A stretch of 7,048 nt of DNA from a bacterium (GTDB lineage Bacteria; Ratteibacteria; UBA8468; B48-G9; JAFGKM01): the NCBI GenBank assembly GCA_026416755.1, contig JAOAEP010000143.1, positions 1 to 7,048 on the forward strand, in the 5' to 3' direction. The notes under the pieces were generated by a model. It was not told the DNA's origin, searched no databases, and worked only from the letters and a program-made list of their open reading frames with translations. Position numbers and translations under genes: made by a program. Shown here piece after piece: positions 1 through 6,479 of the stretch. The stretch's first letter is position 1, and each line of letters opens with the position of its first letter.

Positions 1-1
1 G

Positions 2-943
2 ATAGAACCATTTATTGATAACTGGGACGATTTTGAAAAGATTGAAATTGAAAAAGATGGGGATTGGTATGTAAAGTTCATGGGTTTTTATAAATATGCT
101 TCCGAAAAAGGTAATGGGAAATTTTTACTTCAAATGCCAGATTTTCATACCCATATTGATTTGTTAAGAGCAATAAGAGGAAGTGAAAATTTATGTATTG
201 ATTTAGTGGAGAGACCTGATTTTATAAAAGAAAAACTTGAAGAGATAAAGGATATTTTTATTCACATATATACAGAAATTTATAAATTAACAGATATGGA
301 AAAATATGGAACAACTTGTTGGGTTCCTCTTTATTCAGAAAAAAAGTATTGTACAATTCAATGCGATTTTATATATATGATATCACCGGAAATGTTTAGG
401 AAATTTGCATTAACATATATTGAATATGAGGCAGAATTTCTTGACCATTCAATATTTCATCTTGATGGTCCAGGGTCATTAAGACATCTTGAAGATTTAC
501 TTTCAATAAAAAAAATAAATGCAATTCAATGGGTTCAAGGGGCAAAGAGTAAACCAAATTTTTATTGGATAGATCTTTATAAAAAGATAATAAAGAGTGG
601 GAAATCTATAATAGTCTATCCTGAATCCTTTGAAGAAATTAAAGTATTCCATAAAGAACTTGGACCTAAAAGGGTTGTATATCAGCCAAATTGGAAGATA
701 AAAAACTTAAAAGAGGCAGAGGAGATAAGAGATTATTTGAAAAAAATACATAATTTTATTTATTTAAGGCATTTATTTCTTCTTCAATTTCTGCAAGAGG
801 ATATTGCAGATTATAAAGTTTATAATATAGACCTTTTTTTCTTAATAATTCAATATGTGCTCCTTTTTCAACAATTTCTCCTTTATTTAAAACAAAGATT
901 CTATCAACATTTCTTACAAGAGATAATCTATGAGCAATTATAA
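2..943 (+). CDS. Uroporphyrinogen decarboxylase (URO-D)-like protein, 5'-partial, with doubtful 3' tail
   Basis: The frame is open from base 2, so the N-terminus (perhaps 100 residues, judged from family size) lies outside the window; the first ATG at 80 is internal. The protein resembles the URO-D superfamily branch that includes corrinoid-dependent methyltransferases and unassigned homologues, a TIM-barrel fold expected in the cytoplasm. Visible support is the segment FHLDGPGSLRHLEDLL near 456-503, followed by AIQWVQG, then YPESFEEI and GPKRVVYQPNW before a final helix EAEEIRDYLKK ending near 745. The His of HLDG may correspond to the zinc-binding HxCG of MtaA-type enzymes with Cys replaced by Asp; that alignment is inferred. 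After 745 the frame continues for about 65 residues antisense to the ABC transporter 3' end, rich in Leu, Phe and Gln and unlike the family. A one-base slip in the A7 run (740-746) would end the protein at a TAA at 751-753. Substrate unknown; true heme-pathway HemE activity is unlikely. Confidence 0.75.
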   Translation: MEPFIDNWDDFEKIEIEKDGDWYVKFMGFYKYASEKGNGKFLLQMPDFHTHIDLLRAIRGSENLCIDLVERPDFIKEKLEEIKDIFIHIYTEIYKLTDMEKYGTTCWVPLYSEKKYCTIQCDFIYMISPEMFRKFALTYIEYEAEFLDHSIFHLDGPGSLRHLEDLLSIKKINAIQWVQGAKSKPNFYWIDLYKKIIKSGKSIIVYPESFEEIKVFHKELGPKRVVYQPNWKIKNLKEAEEIRDYLKKIHNFIYLRHLFLLQFLQEDIADYKVYNIDLFFLIIQYVLLFQQFLLYLKQRFYQHFLQEIIYEQL

Positions 944-2516
944 ATACAGTTCTTCCTTCAATTAATCTTTTCAATGCATCAATAATTAATTTCTCTGATT
1001 CAGCGTCCAGCGATGATGTAAACTCATCAAGAATCAGAATAGAGGGATTTTTAAGAAAGACCCTTGCTATAGCCAACCTCTGTTTTTGTCCAACAGATAA
1101 AATATTCCCCATATCACCCACATCTGTTTCATATCCTTCTGGTAATTCTGAGATAAATTCATGAGCATTTGCAAGTTTTGCTGCTTCTATTATTTCATCC
1201 ATATCAGCATTTTCTTTACCGAATGCAATGTTTTCCGCTATTGTACCACTAAAAATAAATGGTTCCTGTAAAACAATGCCAATGTGAGACCTTAAATAAA
1301 AAATCTTATATTCTTTAATATTCCTATTGTCTATATAAATTACACCTTTACTTACATCATAAAATCTTGGGATTAAACTTACAAGTGTTGATTTACCTGC
1401 TCCACTTGGTCCTACAAGAGCTATTTTTTCTCCACTTTCAACTTCAAAATTAATATTTTTTAATACATAGTTTTCATTTTCATATGCAAAAAAGACATCT
1501 TCAAATTTTATTTTTCCACTTAAAGGATGTGTAAGAACAATTGCATTTGGAAGATTTTTTACATCTGAATAAGCATCCATAATCCCAAAAATTCTTTCAC
1601 CTGCTGCTCTTGCATGTTGCATTAAGTGATTTACATGATTTAATTGGTGTATAGGAGTATAAAGGAGATGTAAATATCCTATATAAGCCACAAGTGTTCC
1701 AACTGTTATTTCCTCACTTAAAACTTTTCTTCCCCCATACCATATTACAATCAAATATCCAAGAGAACTTAAAAAAATAATCCAACTTTGATATGTAGCC
1801 CATAATTTTGCAACATAAACATTTATTTTAAAAAACTTTCTACCTTTAAAAGAAAACCTTGATAGTTGCTGTTTTTCTCTTGAATATGCTTTTATTTCTT
1901 TAATTCCAAAAATATTTTCCTGTAAAGATGAGGTCAATTCACCTCTTATTTTTCTTACTTCTCTATATCCTTTATGGGCTTTTTCAGTAAAAATATAAAC
2001 AAGAAATCCAATTCCTGAAAGGGGTATCATCATAAGTAAAGTAAGAATTTTATTTAATCTTAAAAGAATAATAAATGCACCGAAAAAAGTAATAACTGAC
2101 ATCAGAAATATTATAAAACCATCAGTTATAATCCTTTGTAGTTGTTCCACATCTGACATTAATTTTGAAAGTATATCTCCTTTTTTTTCTTTATTGAAAT
2201 AACTCAATGAAAGTTTTTGCAATTTATGATAAACTTTATTTCTTAATTTGAATACAATTCCTTGTTGAATTTTATTACTTATTAATGTTTCAACCGCCAT
2301 AAAACGAGAATAAATAAGTAAAAGTAAAAGTAGAATAATACCCCATAAATTTACAATAGTTAGATTTTTTACCATTATCCCTTTATCAATTATTATTTTG
2401 GTAATATAAGGTCTACTTAGGTCTATTGCATTGCGAAGCAAAACGATTAATATAAGTAAAATAAATTGTTTTTTGTATTCAACCAGATATTCTTTCAATT
2501 TTTTTATTAGTTCCAT
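756..2516 (-). CDS. ABC exporter half-transporter (membrane domain fused to ATPase)
   Basis: This is a 586-residue MsbA/BmrA-type half-transporter, normal in length, expected to dimerise in the cytoplasmic membrane and use ATP to export a lipid, drug or peptide; the substrate cannot be read from sequence. Residues 1-310 form the type IV exporter membrane domain, with hydrophobic helices near 17-36, 55-75, 132-152, 158-176 and 245-262 and an intracellular coupling segment ENIFGIKEIKAYSRE (200-214). The nucleotide-binding domain (about 335-575) is complete: A-loop Tyr345, Walker A GPSGAGKST (369-377), Q-loop Gln417, signature LSVGQ (473-477), Walker B ILILDE (493-498), D-loop SSLD (501-504) and H-loop His529. 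LSVGQ in place of LSGGQ occurs in active family members. No partner half-transporter is next to it, so a homodimer is the simplest reading. The ATG has no visible Shine-Dalgarno sequence, but no better start exists nearby. It lies 58 bases downstream of tRNA-Ser and could be read from that promoter or its own. Confidence 0.93.
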   Translation of the reverse strand: MELIKKLKEYLVEYKKQFILLILIVLLRNAIDLSRPYITKIIIDKGIMVKNLTIVNLWGIILLLLLLIYSRFMAVETLISNKIQQGIVFKLRNKVYHKLQKLSLSYFNKEKKGDILSKLMSDVEQLQRIITDGFIIFLMSVITFFGAFIILLRLNKILTLLMMIPLSGIGFLVYIFTEKAHKGYREVRKIRGELTSSLQENIFGIKEIKAYSREKQQLSRFSFKGRKFFKINVYVAKLWATYQSWIIFLSSLGYLIVIWYGGRKVLSEEITVGTLVAYIGYLHLLYTPIHQLNHVNHLMQHARAAGERIFGIMDAYSDVKNLPNAIVLTHPLSGKIKFEDVFFAYENENYVLKNINFEVESGEKIALVGPSGAGKSTLVSLIPRFYDVSKGVIYIDNRNIKEYKIFYLRSHIGIVLQEPFIFSGTIAENIAFGKENADMDEIIEAAKLANAHEFISELPEGYETDVGDMGNILSVGQKQRLAIARVFLKNPSILILDEFTSSLDAESEKLIIDALKRLIEGRTVFIIAHRLSLVRNVDRIFVLNKGEIVEKGAHIELLRKKGLYYKLYNLQYPLAEIEEEINALNK

Positions 2517-2524
2517 TTTTAAAA

Positions 2525-2545
2525 ATTATACAATAAAAAATTATA
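2525..2545 (-). promoter_or_regulatory. Possible -10 elements upstream of the ABC exporter
   Basis: The minus strand carries two exact TATAAT hexamers, at 2530-2525 and 2545-2540. The nearer one would put the transcription start at about 2518, next to the ATG, giving an almost leaderless mRNA; that would fit the lack of a ribosome binding site. The farther one would give a leader of roughly 17 bases. No convincing -35 lies at the right distance from either (TTTTTT and CCTATC). In DNA this rich in A/T such hexamers arise by chance, so this is a weak call. Confidence 0.25.
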
Positions 2546-2574
2546 TAAAAAAAATTTTAAAAGATAGGACACTT

Positions 2575-2661
2575 CGGAGGGGGTGGGATTCGAACCCACG
2601 ATCCGATTGCTCGGATACACGCTTTCCAAGCGTGCGCACTCGTCCACTATGCGACCCCTCC
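2575..2661 (-). tRNA. tRNA-Ser, anticodon GGA
   Basis: This is an 87-nucleotide class II tRNA read on the minus strand. The acceptor stem pairs GGAGGGG (2661-2655) with CCCCTCC (2582-2576), and the discriminator base is G (2575), as usual for serine. The D stem is GCA/TGC. The anticodon stem is CACGC/GCGTG around the loop TTGGAAA, giving anticodon GGA, which reads serine codons TCC and TCT. A long variable arm with a GATCCGA-type stem follows, as expected for tRNA-Ser. The T arm is GTGGG TTCGAAT CCCAC. The CCA end is not encoded (AAGT follows the discriminator), so a CCA-adding enzyme must complete it. Its first 15 bases overlap the end of the upstream small gene, and it probably shares that gene's promoter. 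Confidence 0.97.
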
Positions 2662-2871
2662 TTTACTTTTTTCTACATCTTCTAATTTTTTAAATAAAAT
2701 AGTTTTTGGGAATTGATAACCTGCTTTTATTCTTTTATAAAAAAGTTTTTTAGCAACTCTATTTAACTTTTCATATGGAATTTTACCTTCTTCAAACAAT
2801 TTTAACTGTTTTTTTGCTTTTTCTTTTTTTCTATGATAAATTTTTCTTAATTCTTCTTTAAGTTTCCCCAT
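2647..2871 (-). CDS. Small Lys-rich basic protein, function unknown, overlapping tRNA-Ser
   Basis: This encodes 74 residues with no recognisable family. The protein is strongly charged and Lys/Glu-rich, has no signal peptide, membrane segment or cysteine, and looks largely helical in its first half (LKEELRKIYHRKKEKAKKQL). That composition suggests a cytosolic protein that may bind nucleic acid or the ribosome, which is only a guess. The case for a real gene rests on its start: GGAGGT at 2881-2876 lies four bases before the ATG, and a near-consensus promoter lies about 50 bases upstream. The last four codons (Gly-Gly-Val-Ala) and the TAG stop are exactly the first 15 nucleotides of tRNA-Ser, with the tRNA 5' end falling on a codon boundary after Lys70. 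The message cannot keep its stop codon once RNase P has released the tRNA. A non-coding 5' leader of the tRNA is the alternative, but the ribosome binding site argues against it. Confidence 0.65.
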   Translation of the reverse strand: MGKLKEELRKIYHRKKEKAKKQLKLFEEGKIPYEKLNRVAKKLFYKRIKAGYQFPKTILFKKLEDVEKSKGGVA

Positions 2872-2875
2872 TATT

Positions 2876-2881
2876 ACCTCC
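2876..2881 (-). promoter_or_regulatory. Strong Shine-Dalgarno site of the 74-codon gene
   Basis: The minus strand reads GGAGGTAATAATG, a perfect anti-16S match four bases before the ATG at 2871. It fixes the start and is the main reason to accept this short gene as translated. Confidence 0.8.
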
Positions 2882-2920
2882 TTTTCTAGACAGTTTTTAT
2901 GAATTTTATCCTGTTATTTG

Positions 2921-2948
2921 ATTATATAAATTTTTCAAAAATGGTCAA
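2921..2948 (-). promoter_or_regulatory. Sigma-70-type promoter for the 74-codon gene and tRNA-Ser
   Basis: On the minus strand, TTGACC (2948-2943, five of six consensus bases) and TATAAT (2926-2921, exact) are separated by 16 bases. Transcription should start near 2914, giving a leader of about 43 bases before the ATG at 2871. The element lies in the 122-base gap downstream of the release-factor-like gene, the only real intergenic break between the right-hand operon and the ABC gene. It therefore probably drives the small gene and the tRNA, and possibly the ABC exporter by read-through, since no clear terminator follows the tRNA. I saw no operator-like inverted repeat around it. Confidence 0.7.
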
Positions 2949-2993
2949 GAAATTCAATGTTTTTCTAAGGAAAATAAGAAGTTTTTATTTTTT

Positions 2994-3338
2994 TTAAAGG
3001 ACCTCTTCTATAAACCCTACTTCTACATTTTTGATTTTTTTTCTTCCTTTTTTCTTTTCACTTCTTAATTTTTTTTCTTTTATCTGTTTTTCTTTAGCAT
3101 ATAGAGGTTTTTCTGTTGTTATTCTTATTTTTTTCTTTTGTTGTAATTTTTTTAATTTTTCTTCAAGACGTTTTAAGGCAATTTTTTTATTTTTTGCTTG
3201 TGAAGGAAATTCAGTTCCAATTGCACTTATACCAGTTGGGATATGAACAACTTTTACACTTGTTAATTTTTTATTTTTTCTTTGACCCCCTGGACCTCTA
3301 CTTTTATAATAATAAATTTTTATTTCTTTATTGTCCAT
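2994..3338 (-). CDS. Small release-factor-like protein with GGQ motif (RF-1 domain), probable ribosome-rescue factor
   Basis: This 114-residue protein contains only the catalytic RF-1-type domain. GPGGQ is at 15-19, followed by the basic N-K-K pattern, then VVHIPTGI (30-37) and the family helix PSQAKNKKIALKRLEEKL (45-62). The rest is a Lys/Arg-rich tail (about 65-105). Release factors RF1 and RF2 are near 360 residues and carry a separate stop-codon-reading domain, which is absent here. In the family, small GGQ proteins such as ArfB/YaeJ, and the C12orf65 type, hydrolyse peptidyl-tRNA on stalled ribosomes, using a basic tail to enter the mRNA channel or bind the ribosome. That role is inferred from the domain layout; the tail differs from that of ArfB. 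The ATG lies inside the end of the HD-GYP gene (11-base overlap, different frame) with no strong ribosome binding site, so translation is probably coupled to that gene. Confidence 0.87.
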   Translation of the reverse strand: MDNKEIKIYYYKSRGPGGQRKNKKLTSVKVVHIPTGISAIGTEFPSQAKNKKIALKRLEEKLKKLQQKKKIRITTEKPLYAKEKQIKEKKLRSEKKKGRKKIKNVEVGFIEEVL

Positions 3339-5571
3339 CGTATATTTCCATTGGCTCTTTGTCTGTGTAAGTTTTTATTATTTCACTTATCTCATTTTTA
3401 CATTTTAAAAATAAGTCAACCATTTTCGGATCAAAGGATTTCCCTTTTTCATTTTTTAAAATTTCAAATGCTTCATCTATACTCATAGGATTTTTATATA
3501 TTCTTTTAGAGGTTAAAGCATCAAAAACATCCGATAATGCAGCAATCCTTCCATAAATAGGTATTTCATTTTCAGATAAACCATATGGGTAACCTGTCCC
3601 ATCATATTTTTCATGGTGAGAGAATGCGATTACCTCGGCTGCTTTTAAAATAATTGATTTTGAACCTTCAAGCATTTTTGCTCCTATTATTGGATGCTTT
3701 TCTACTATTTTTCTTTCTTCCTCTGTCAAACTCCCTGGTTTTAAAAGAATATTGTCGGGTATCGCTATTTTTCCTATATCATGTAAAGGTAACGCATTTT
3801 TTATAAGGGTGCATTCTGTTTTTTTAAATCCAAGTTTTTCACTAATTAAATAGGAATACTCACTAACTCTATGAATATGTCCCCCTGTTTCTCTATCTCT
3901 ATATTCTATTGCCATAGCCAAGCGAAAAATTGTTTCAAGTTGAGTATCTTTAAGAATAAGATTTAATTTAGAATTTTGAATTGCTATTATCCCTTGAAGA
4001 GCAAGGGTTTCTATAAAAGTTATATCATCATAGGAAAATTTTGATATCTTAGAGAAATTTGTCTGTTTTTTATTTATGAAAATTCCATAAACTTTAAAAT
4101 CTGAAATTGATAAGATTGGGATAACTATCATATTTTTTATTTTTTTACTGTCAGAGAATCTATTTATAATCTTTGGTATTTCAACATTTTTTAAAATTTC
4201 TTCAATATCAATATTTTCAATCAATTGTCCTTCTTTTGCTATTATCTCAAATCTGTTTTTATATGAAGAGACAAAACATCCTTCTTCTACTCCTGCTGAT
4301 AGTAATATTGTTTTTAATACAATTGAAGGTGTCTTTTCTATTAGTTCATCGCTTCCAAATCCAACAAAACTTACTTCATCTTTTTTTAATGTCTCTTCTG
4401 GATTTAATATTTCTGTAAATGTTTTTTCAGTTTCTTTTACAAGTTTTAAGATATTTTCTTTTTGGAAAAGTTTCTTTAGAGTAGAAAACAATGAATGGAA
4501 AACAGAATAAAGATAATAAAAGAAAGTAAAAAATAAAAATGGTACAATATCAAAAAAAATTCCATGTTTATCTAAAAAGAACTTTGAAGAAAAGAAAAAG
4601 AAACTGGAAAATGTAAAAGTATAAATTGTATTAAGGGAAATTTTAGATGTTGAAAAAATAAGTGATAGAAATATAACATAAAAAAATAAATATTTTATAG
4701 AAGAAATATACTTTATATAATCTCCAGAAATTATAGTACCAATTGCACTGGCTTGAACAAAAACACCAAATTGTGTTCCAAAAGGTGTTGGAATTAAATC
4801 TGCATTTTTTGCTCCAACTATTGTTTGTCCAATTATTACTATCTTTCCCTGAAAAAAATCTGAAGGATATTTTCCTTTAAGGACATCAGAAAAGGATATA
4901 AAGTATTTATCAATCAAATTTGGAGGGAAAAATTTTATATAAAAACAACCATCTTCATTTAAGGGCAAAAAATTATTTACTGAAGAGAAAGATAATTTTG
5001 TTAAAACTCTTTTTACTTCAATCCCAAGTTGAGGATATATTTTACTGTTAAATTTTATATAGGCTGGAAATTTTCTTACTATTTGGTCTCTATCTTGAAA
5101 TGTATTTATATGTCCTACTGATAAAGCGTATTTTTCAAATTGAAAATCACTCCCCCTTATATCTTCAGCAATATAAAAATTTCCTTCTCTTTTTGTAAGT
5201 TTAATAGGAGAAAAAACAGGTAATATTACTTTTCCATTTTCTTTTATACTTTTTAATAATTCAATGTCTTCCTTTTTCTCTTCAGAAAAAGAAGGGAAAT
5301 ATATATCAAAAACAACTAAATTTACATCTTTATTTTTTAAAATCTTTAAAATTTCTGAATAATGCTTTCTTGAAAATGGCTCCCCAATTTCTTTTTCAAA
5401 ATCACCAGTAATTCCAATTATTACAATTGGTAAATTTTCTCTCAATCCAGAACGTCTAATATTAAAATCATAAATTATAAGTTCTGCTTTTTCAAATTTG
5501 TTTTGTTTATATAGAAGAAAAGTTAATACAAAAATTAATAATGCAAAGAAAAATTTTAAAATATATTTCAT
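3328..5571 (-). CDS. CHASE2-GAF-HD-GYP membrane protein, predicted c-di-GMP phosphodiesterase
   Basis: This 747-residue membrane receptor should sense an envelope signal and hydrolyse c-di-GMP in the cytoplasm. Domain order: N-terminal membrane anchor (3-22); extracytoplasmic CHASE2 domain (about 27-285), recognised by the typical end GKIVIIGQT (242-250), then PTPFGTQFGVFVQASAIGTI; three membrane helices (about 290-308, 312-332, 338-358); a short linker helix; a GAF-like domain (about 405-535); and HD-GYP (about 545-735). The catalytic set is intact: Glu556, TGGH (562-565), HDIGK (597-601), His626, HH (652-653), YDGTGYP (656-662) and Asp681 in DVFDALT. An active enzyme is therefore expected, by family knowledge. 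The start codon shares one base with the stop of the prepilin-FecR gene (TGATG), and no ribosome binding site precedes it (the upstream bases are CTCCT), so its translation should depend on the upstream gene. The CHASE2 ligand is unknown. Confidence 0.94.
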   Translation of the reverse strand: MKYILKFFFALLIFVLTFLLYKQNKFEKAELIIYDFNIRRSGLRENLPIVIIGITGDFEKEIGEPFSRKHYSEILKILKNKDVNLVVFDIYFPSFSEEKKEDIELLKSIKENGKVILPVFSPIKLTKREGNFYIAEDIRGSDFQFEKYALSVGHINTFQDRDQIVRKFPAYIKFNSKIYPQLGIEVKRVLTKLSFSSVNNFLPLNEDGCFYIKFFPPNLIDKYFISFSDVLKGKYPSDFFQGKIVIIGQTIVGAKNADLIPTPFGTQFGVFVQASAIGTIISGDYIKYISSIKYLFFYVIFLSLIFSTSKISLNTIYTFTFSSFFFFSSKFFLDKHGIFFDIVPFLFFTFFYYLYSVFHSLFSTLKKLFQKENILKLVKETEKTFTEILNPEETLKKDEVSFVGFGSDELIEKTPSIVLKTILLSAGVEEGCFVSSYKNRFEIIAKEGQLIENIDIEEILKNVEIPKIINRFSDSKKIKNMIVIPILSISDFKVYGIFINKKQTNFSKISKFSYDDITFIETLALQGIIAIQNSKLNLILKDTQLETIFRLAMAIEYRDRETGGHIHRVSEYSYLISEKLGFKKTECTLIKNALPLHDIGKIAIPDNILLKPGSLTEEERKIVEKHPIIGAKMLEGSKSIILKAAEVIAFSHHEKYDGTGYPYGLSENEIPIYGRIAALSDVFDALTSKRIYKNPMSIDEAFEILKNEKGKSFDPKMVDLFLKCKNEISEIIKTYTDKEPMEIYDGQ

Positions 5572-6479
5572 CAGGAGTTATCTTTTTTGAATTTGATAAT
5601 ATGAGGTTTTACCTTTGGTGGTTTCCTTGGAATAATATTTTTCTTAGGTGTTCCATATGTTTTAGTTTCAACTGTTATAGATTCTTTCTCATTTACTGTC
5701 ATTAATCTTCCCTGATTTCTTTCTCTAACATTTACAACTCCTTCAAATACATTAACTGTGGTTTTATCTGTTTTCAACTTCCCATCCCAAATATTTTCAA
5801 CATTAAATTTAGTTCCTTCAACTCCAGCAATAACAGCAGGAGTAATAACCTCAAATTTTGAATTTCCCTGATGTTTAACTTCACAGGCTGCATTAACTCC
5901 TTCAGGAATATAAATTAAACTATAGATTTTCCCATCTGTTTCCATAAATGAACCTAAAATTCCAACTTCTCCACGAATTACCGTTACTATTGTTCCATCT
6001 TCAAAAATTAGTTTTCCTCCACTATATGTTCTGCCAAATTCTGCATTTATACCAGACCATTTTACATCTCTTTTCTTACCTATTTCAACAGAATAAGAAA
6101 GATAAGCAGTTACTATCCTTTTCCCTCCAAAATGCCTAGGACATAAAATAAAAATTTTGTTTGTATCTTCTGAGGCCACATATCTTGCAATATAAAATTT
6201 TGAATAACTATCTCCTTTTTTTCTTTCATTTGGACATTGAAATGTATCTGGGTTTTCAATATAAGTAGGCATTAATAAACTTAATGTATCTGGCGTTTCC
6301 TGCCAATCCATTTGATAATTTTCAATCGCCTGTGTAATGTTTTTAAGGTTATTAACACATCCCATTGTTTTTGCAAACTCTCTTGAGTTTGAAATAACTC
6401 CAAATATTAAAATTGCAACACTTAAAAATATGAAAGTTAAAATTAAAATTTCAATTAAACTAAATCCCTTTTTTTTCAT
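5571..6479 (-). CDS. Type IV prepilin-like protein fused to a FecR domain
   Basis: This 302-residue protein has a class III (prepilin) signal: a short basic leader MKKKG, then FSLIE and a hydrophobic helix to about residue 28. Prepilin peptidase should cut after Gly5, leaving an N-terminal Phe and Glu at mature position 5 (Glu10 here). The pilin-like region (about 30-135) has CVNNLKNI (41-48) and further cysteines at 82 and 113, a pattern common in pseudopilins of Gram-negative candidate phyla. A FecR domain follows (about 150-255): FEDGTIVTVIRGEVGI, then VITPAVIAGVEGTKFNVE (211-228), the most characteristic FecR block. The C-terminal tail (277-302) is rich in Pro and Lys. FecR domains usually act as periplasmic sensors or scaffolds; attachment to a pilin helix would place one in a pilus-like fibre or hold it in the inner membrane. 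The ATG overlaps the upstream gene by 20 bases and has GGGGGT six to eleven bases before it. Role in envelope sensing is inferred. Confidence 0.88.
   Translation of the reverse strand: MKKKGFSLIEILILTFIFLSVAILIFGVISNSREFAKTMGCVNNLKNITQAIENYQMDWQETPDTLSLLMPTYIENPDTFQCPNERKKGDSYSKFYIARYVASEDTNKIFILCPRHFGGKRIVTAYLSYSVEIGKKRDVKWSGINAEFGRTYSGGKLIFEDGTIVTVIRGEVGILGSFMETDGKIYSLIYIPEGVNAACEVKHQGNSKFEVITPAVIAGVEGTKFNVENIWDGKLKTDKTTVNVFEGVVNVRERNQGRLMTVNEKESITVETKTYGTPKKNIIPRKPPKVKPHIIKFKKDNS

Noticed and set aside
2547..2574. T8 run downstream of tRNA-Ser as an intrinsic terminator
   Set aside because: No G/C-containing hairpin precedes the T run, so it does not meet the usual criteria; read-through toward the ABC gene stays possible.
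2431..2685. Open frame on the plus strand with a GWDSNPR-like segment
   Set aside because: It reads across the complement of tRNA-Ser and the start of the ABC gene. Such peptide strings are a well-known artefact of translating the antisense of tRNA genes; there is no ribosome binding site or family match.
2971..2994. A/T-only inverted repeat with a T run after the release-factor-like gene, as a terminator
   Set aside because: The stem has only A-T pairs (AAAATAA/TTATTTT) and would be very weak. The sequence is so A/T-rich that such pairings are expected by chance.
3031..3488. Several plus-strand open frames rich in Phe, Leu and Ile
   Set aside because: They are antisense to Lys-rich stretches of the release-factor-like and HD-GYP genes, so T-rich DNA yields Phe/Leu runs. 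They lack start signals and the opposite-strand genes are clear.
4173..4418. Plus-strand open frame inside the HD-GYP gene
   Set aside because: It is the complement of the GAF-region coding sequence, with biased hydrophobic composition and no ribosome binding site.
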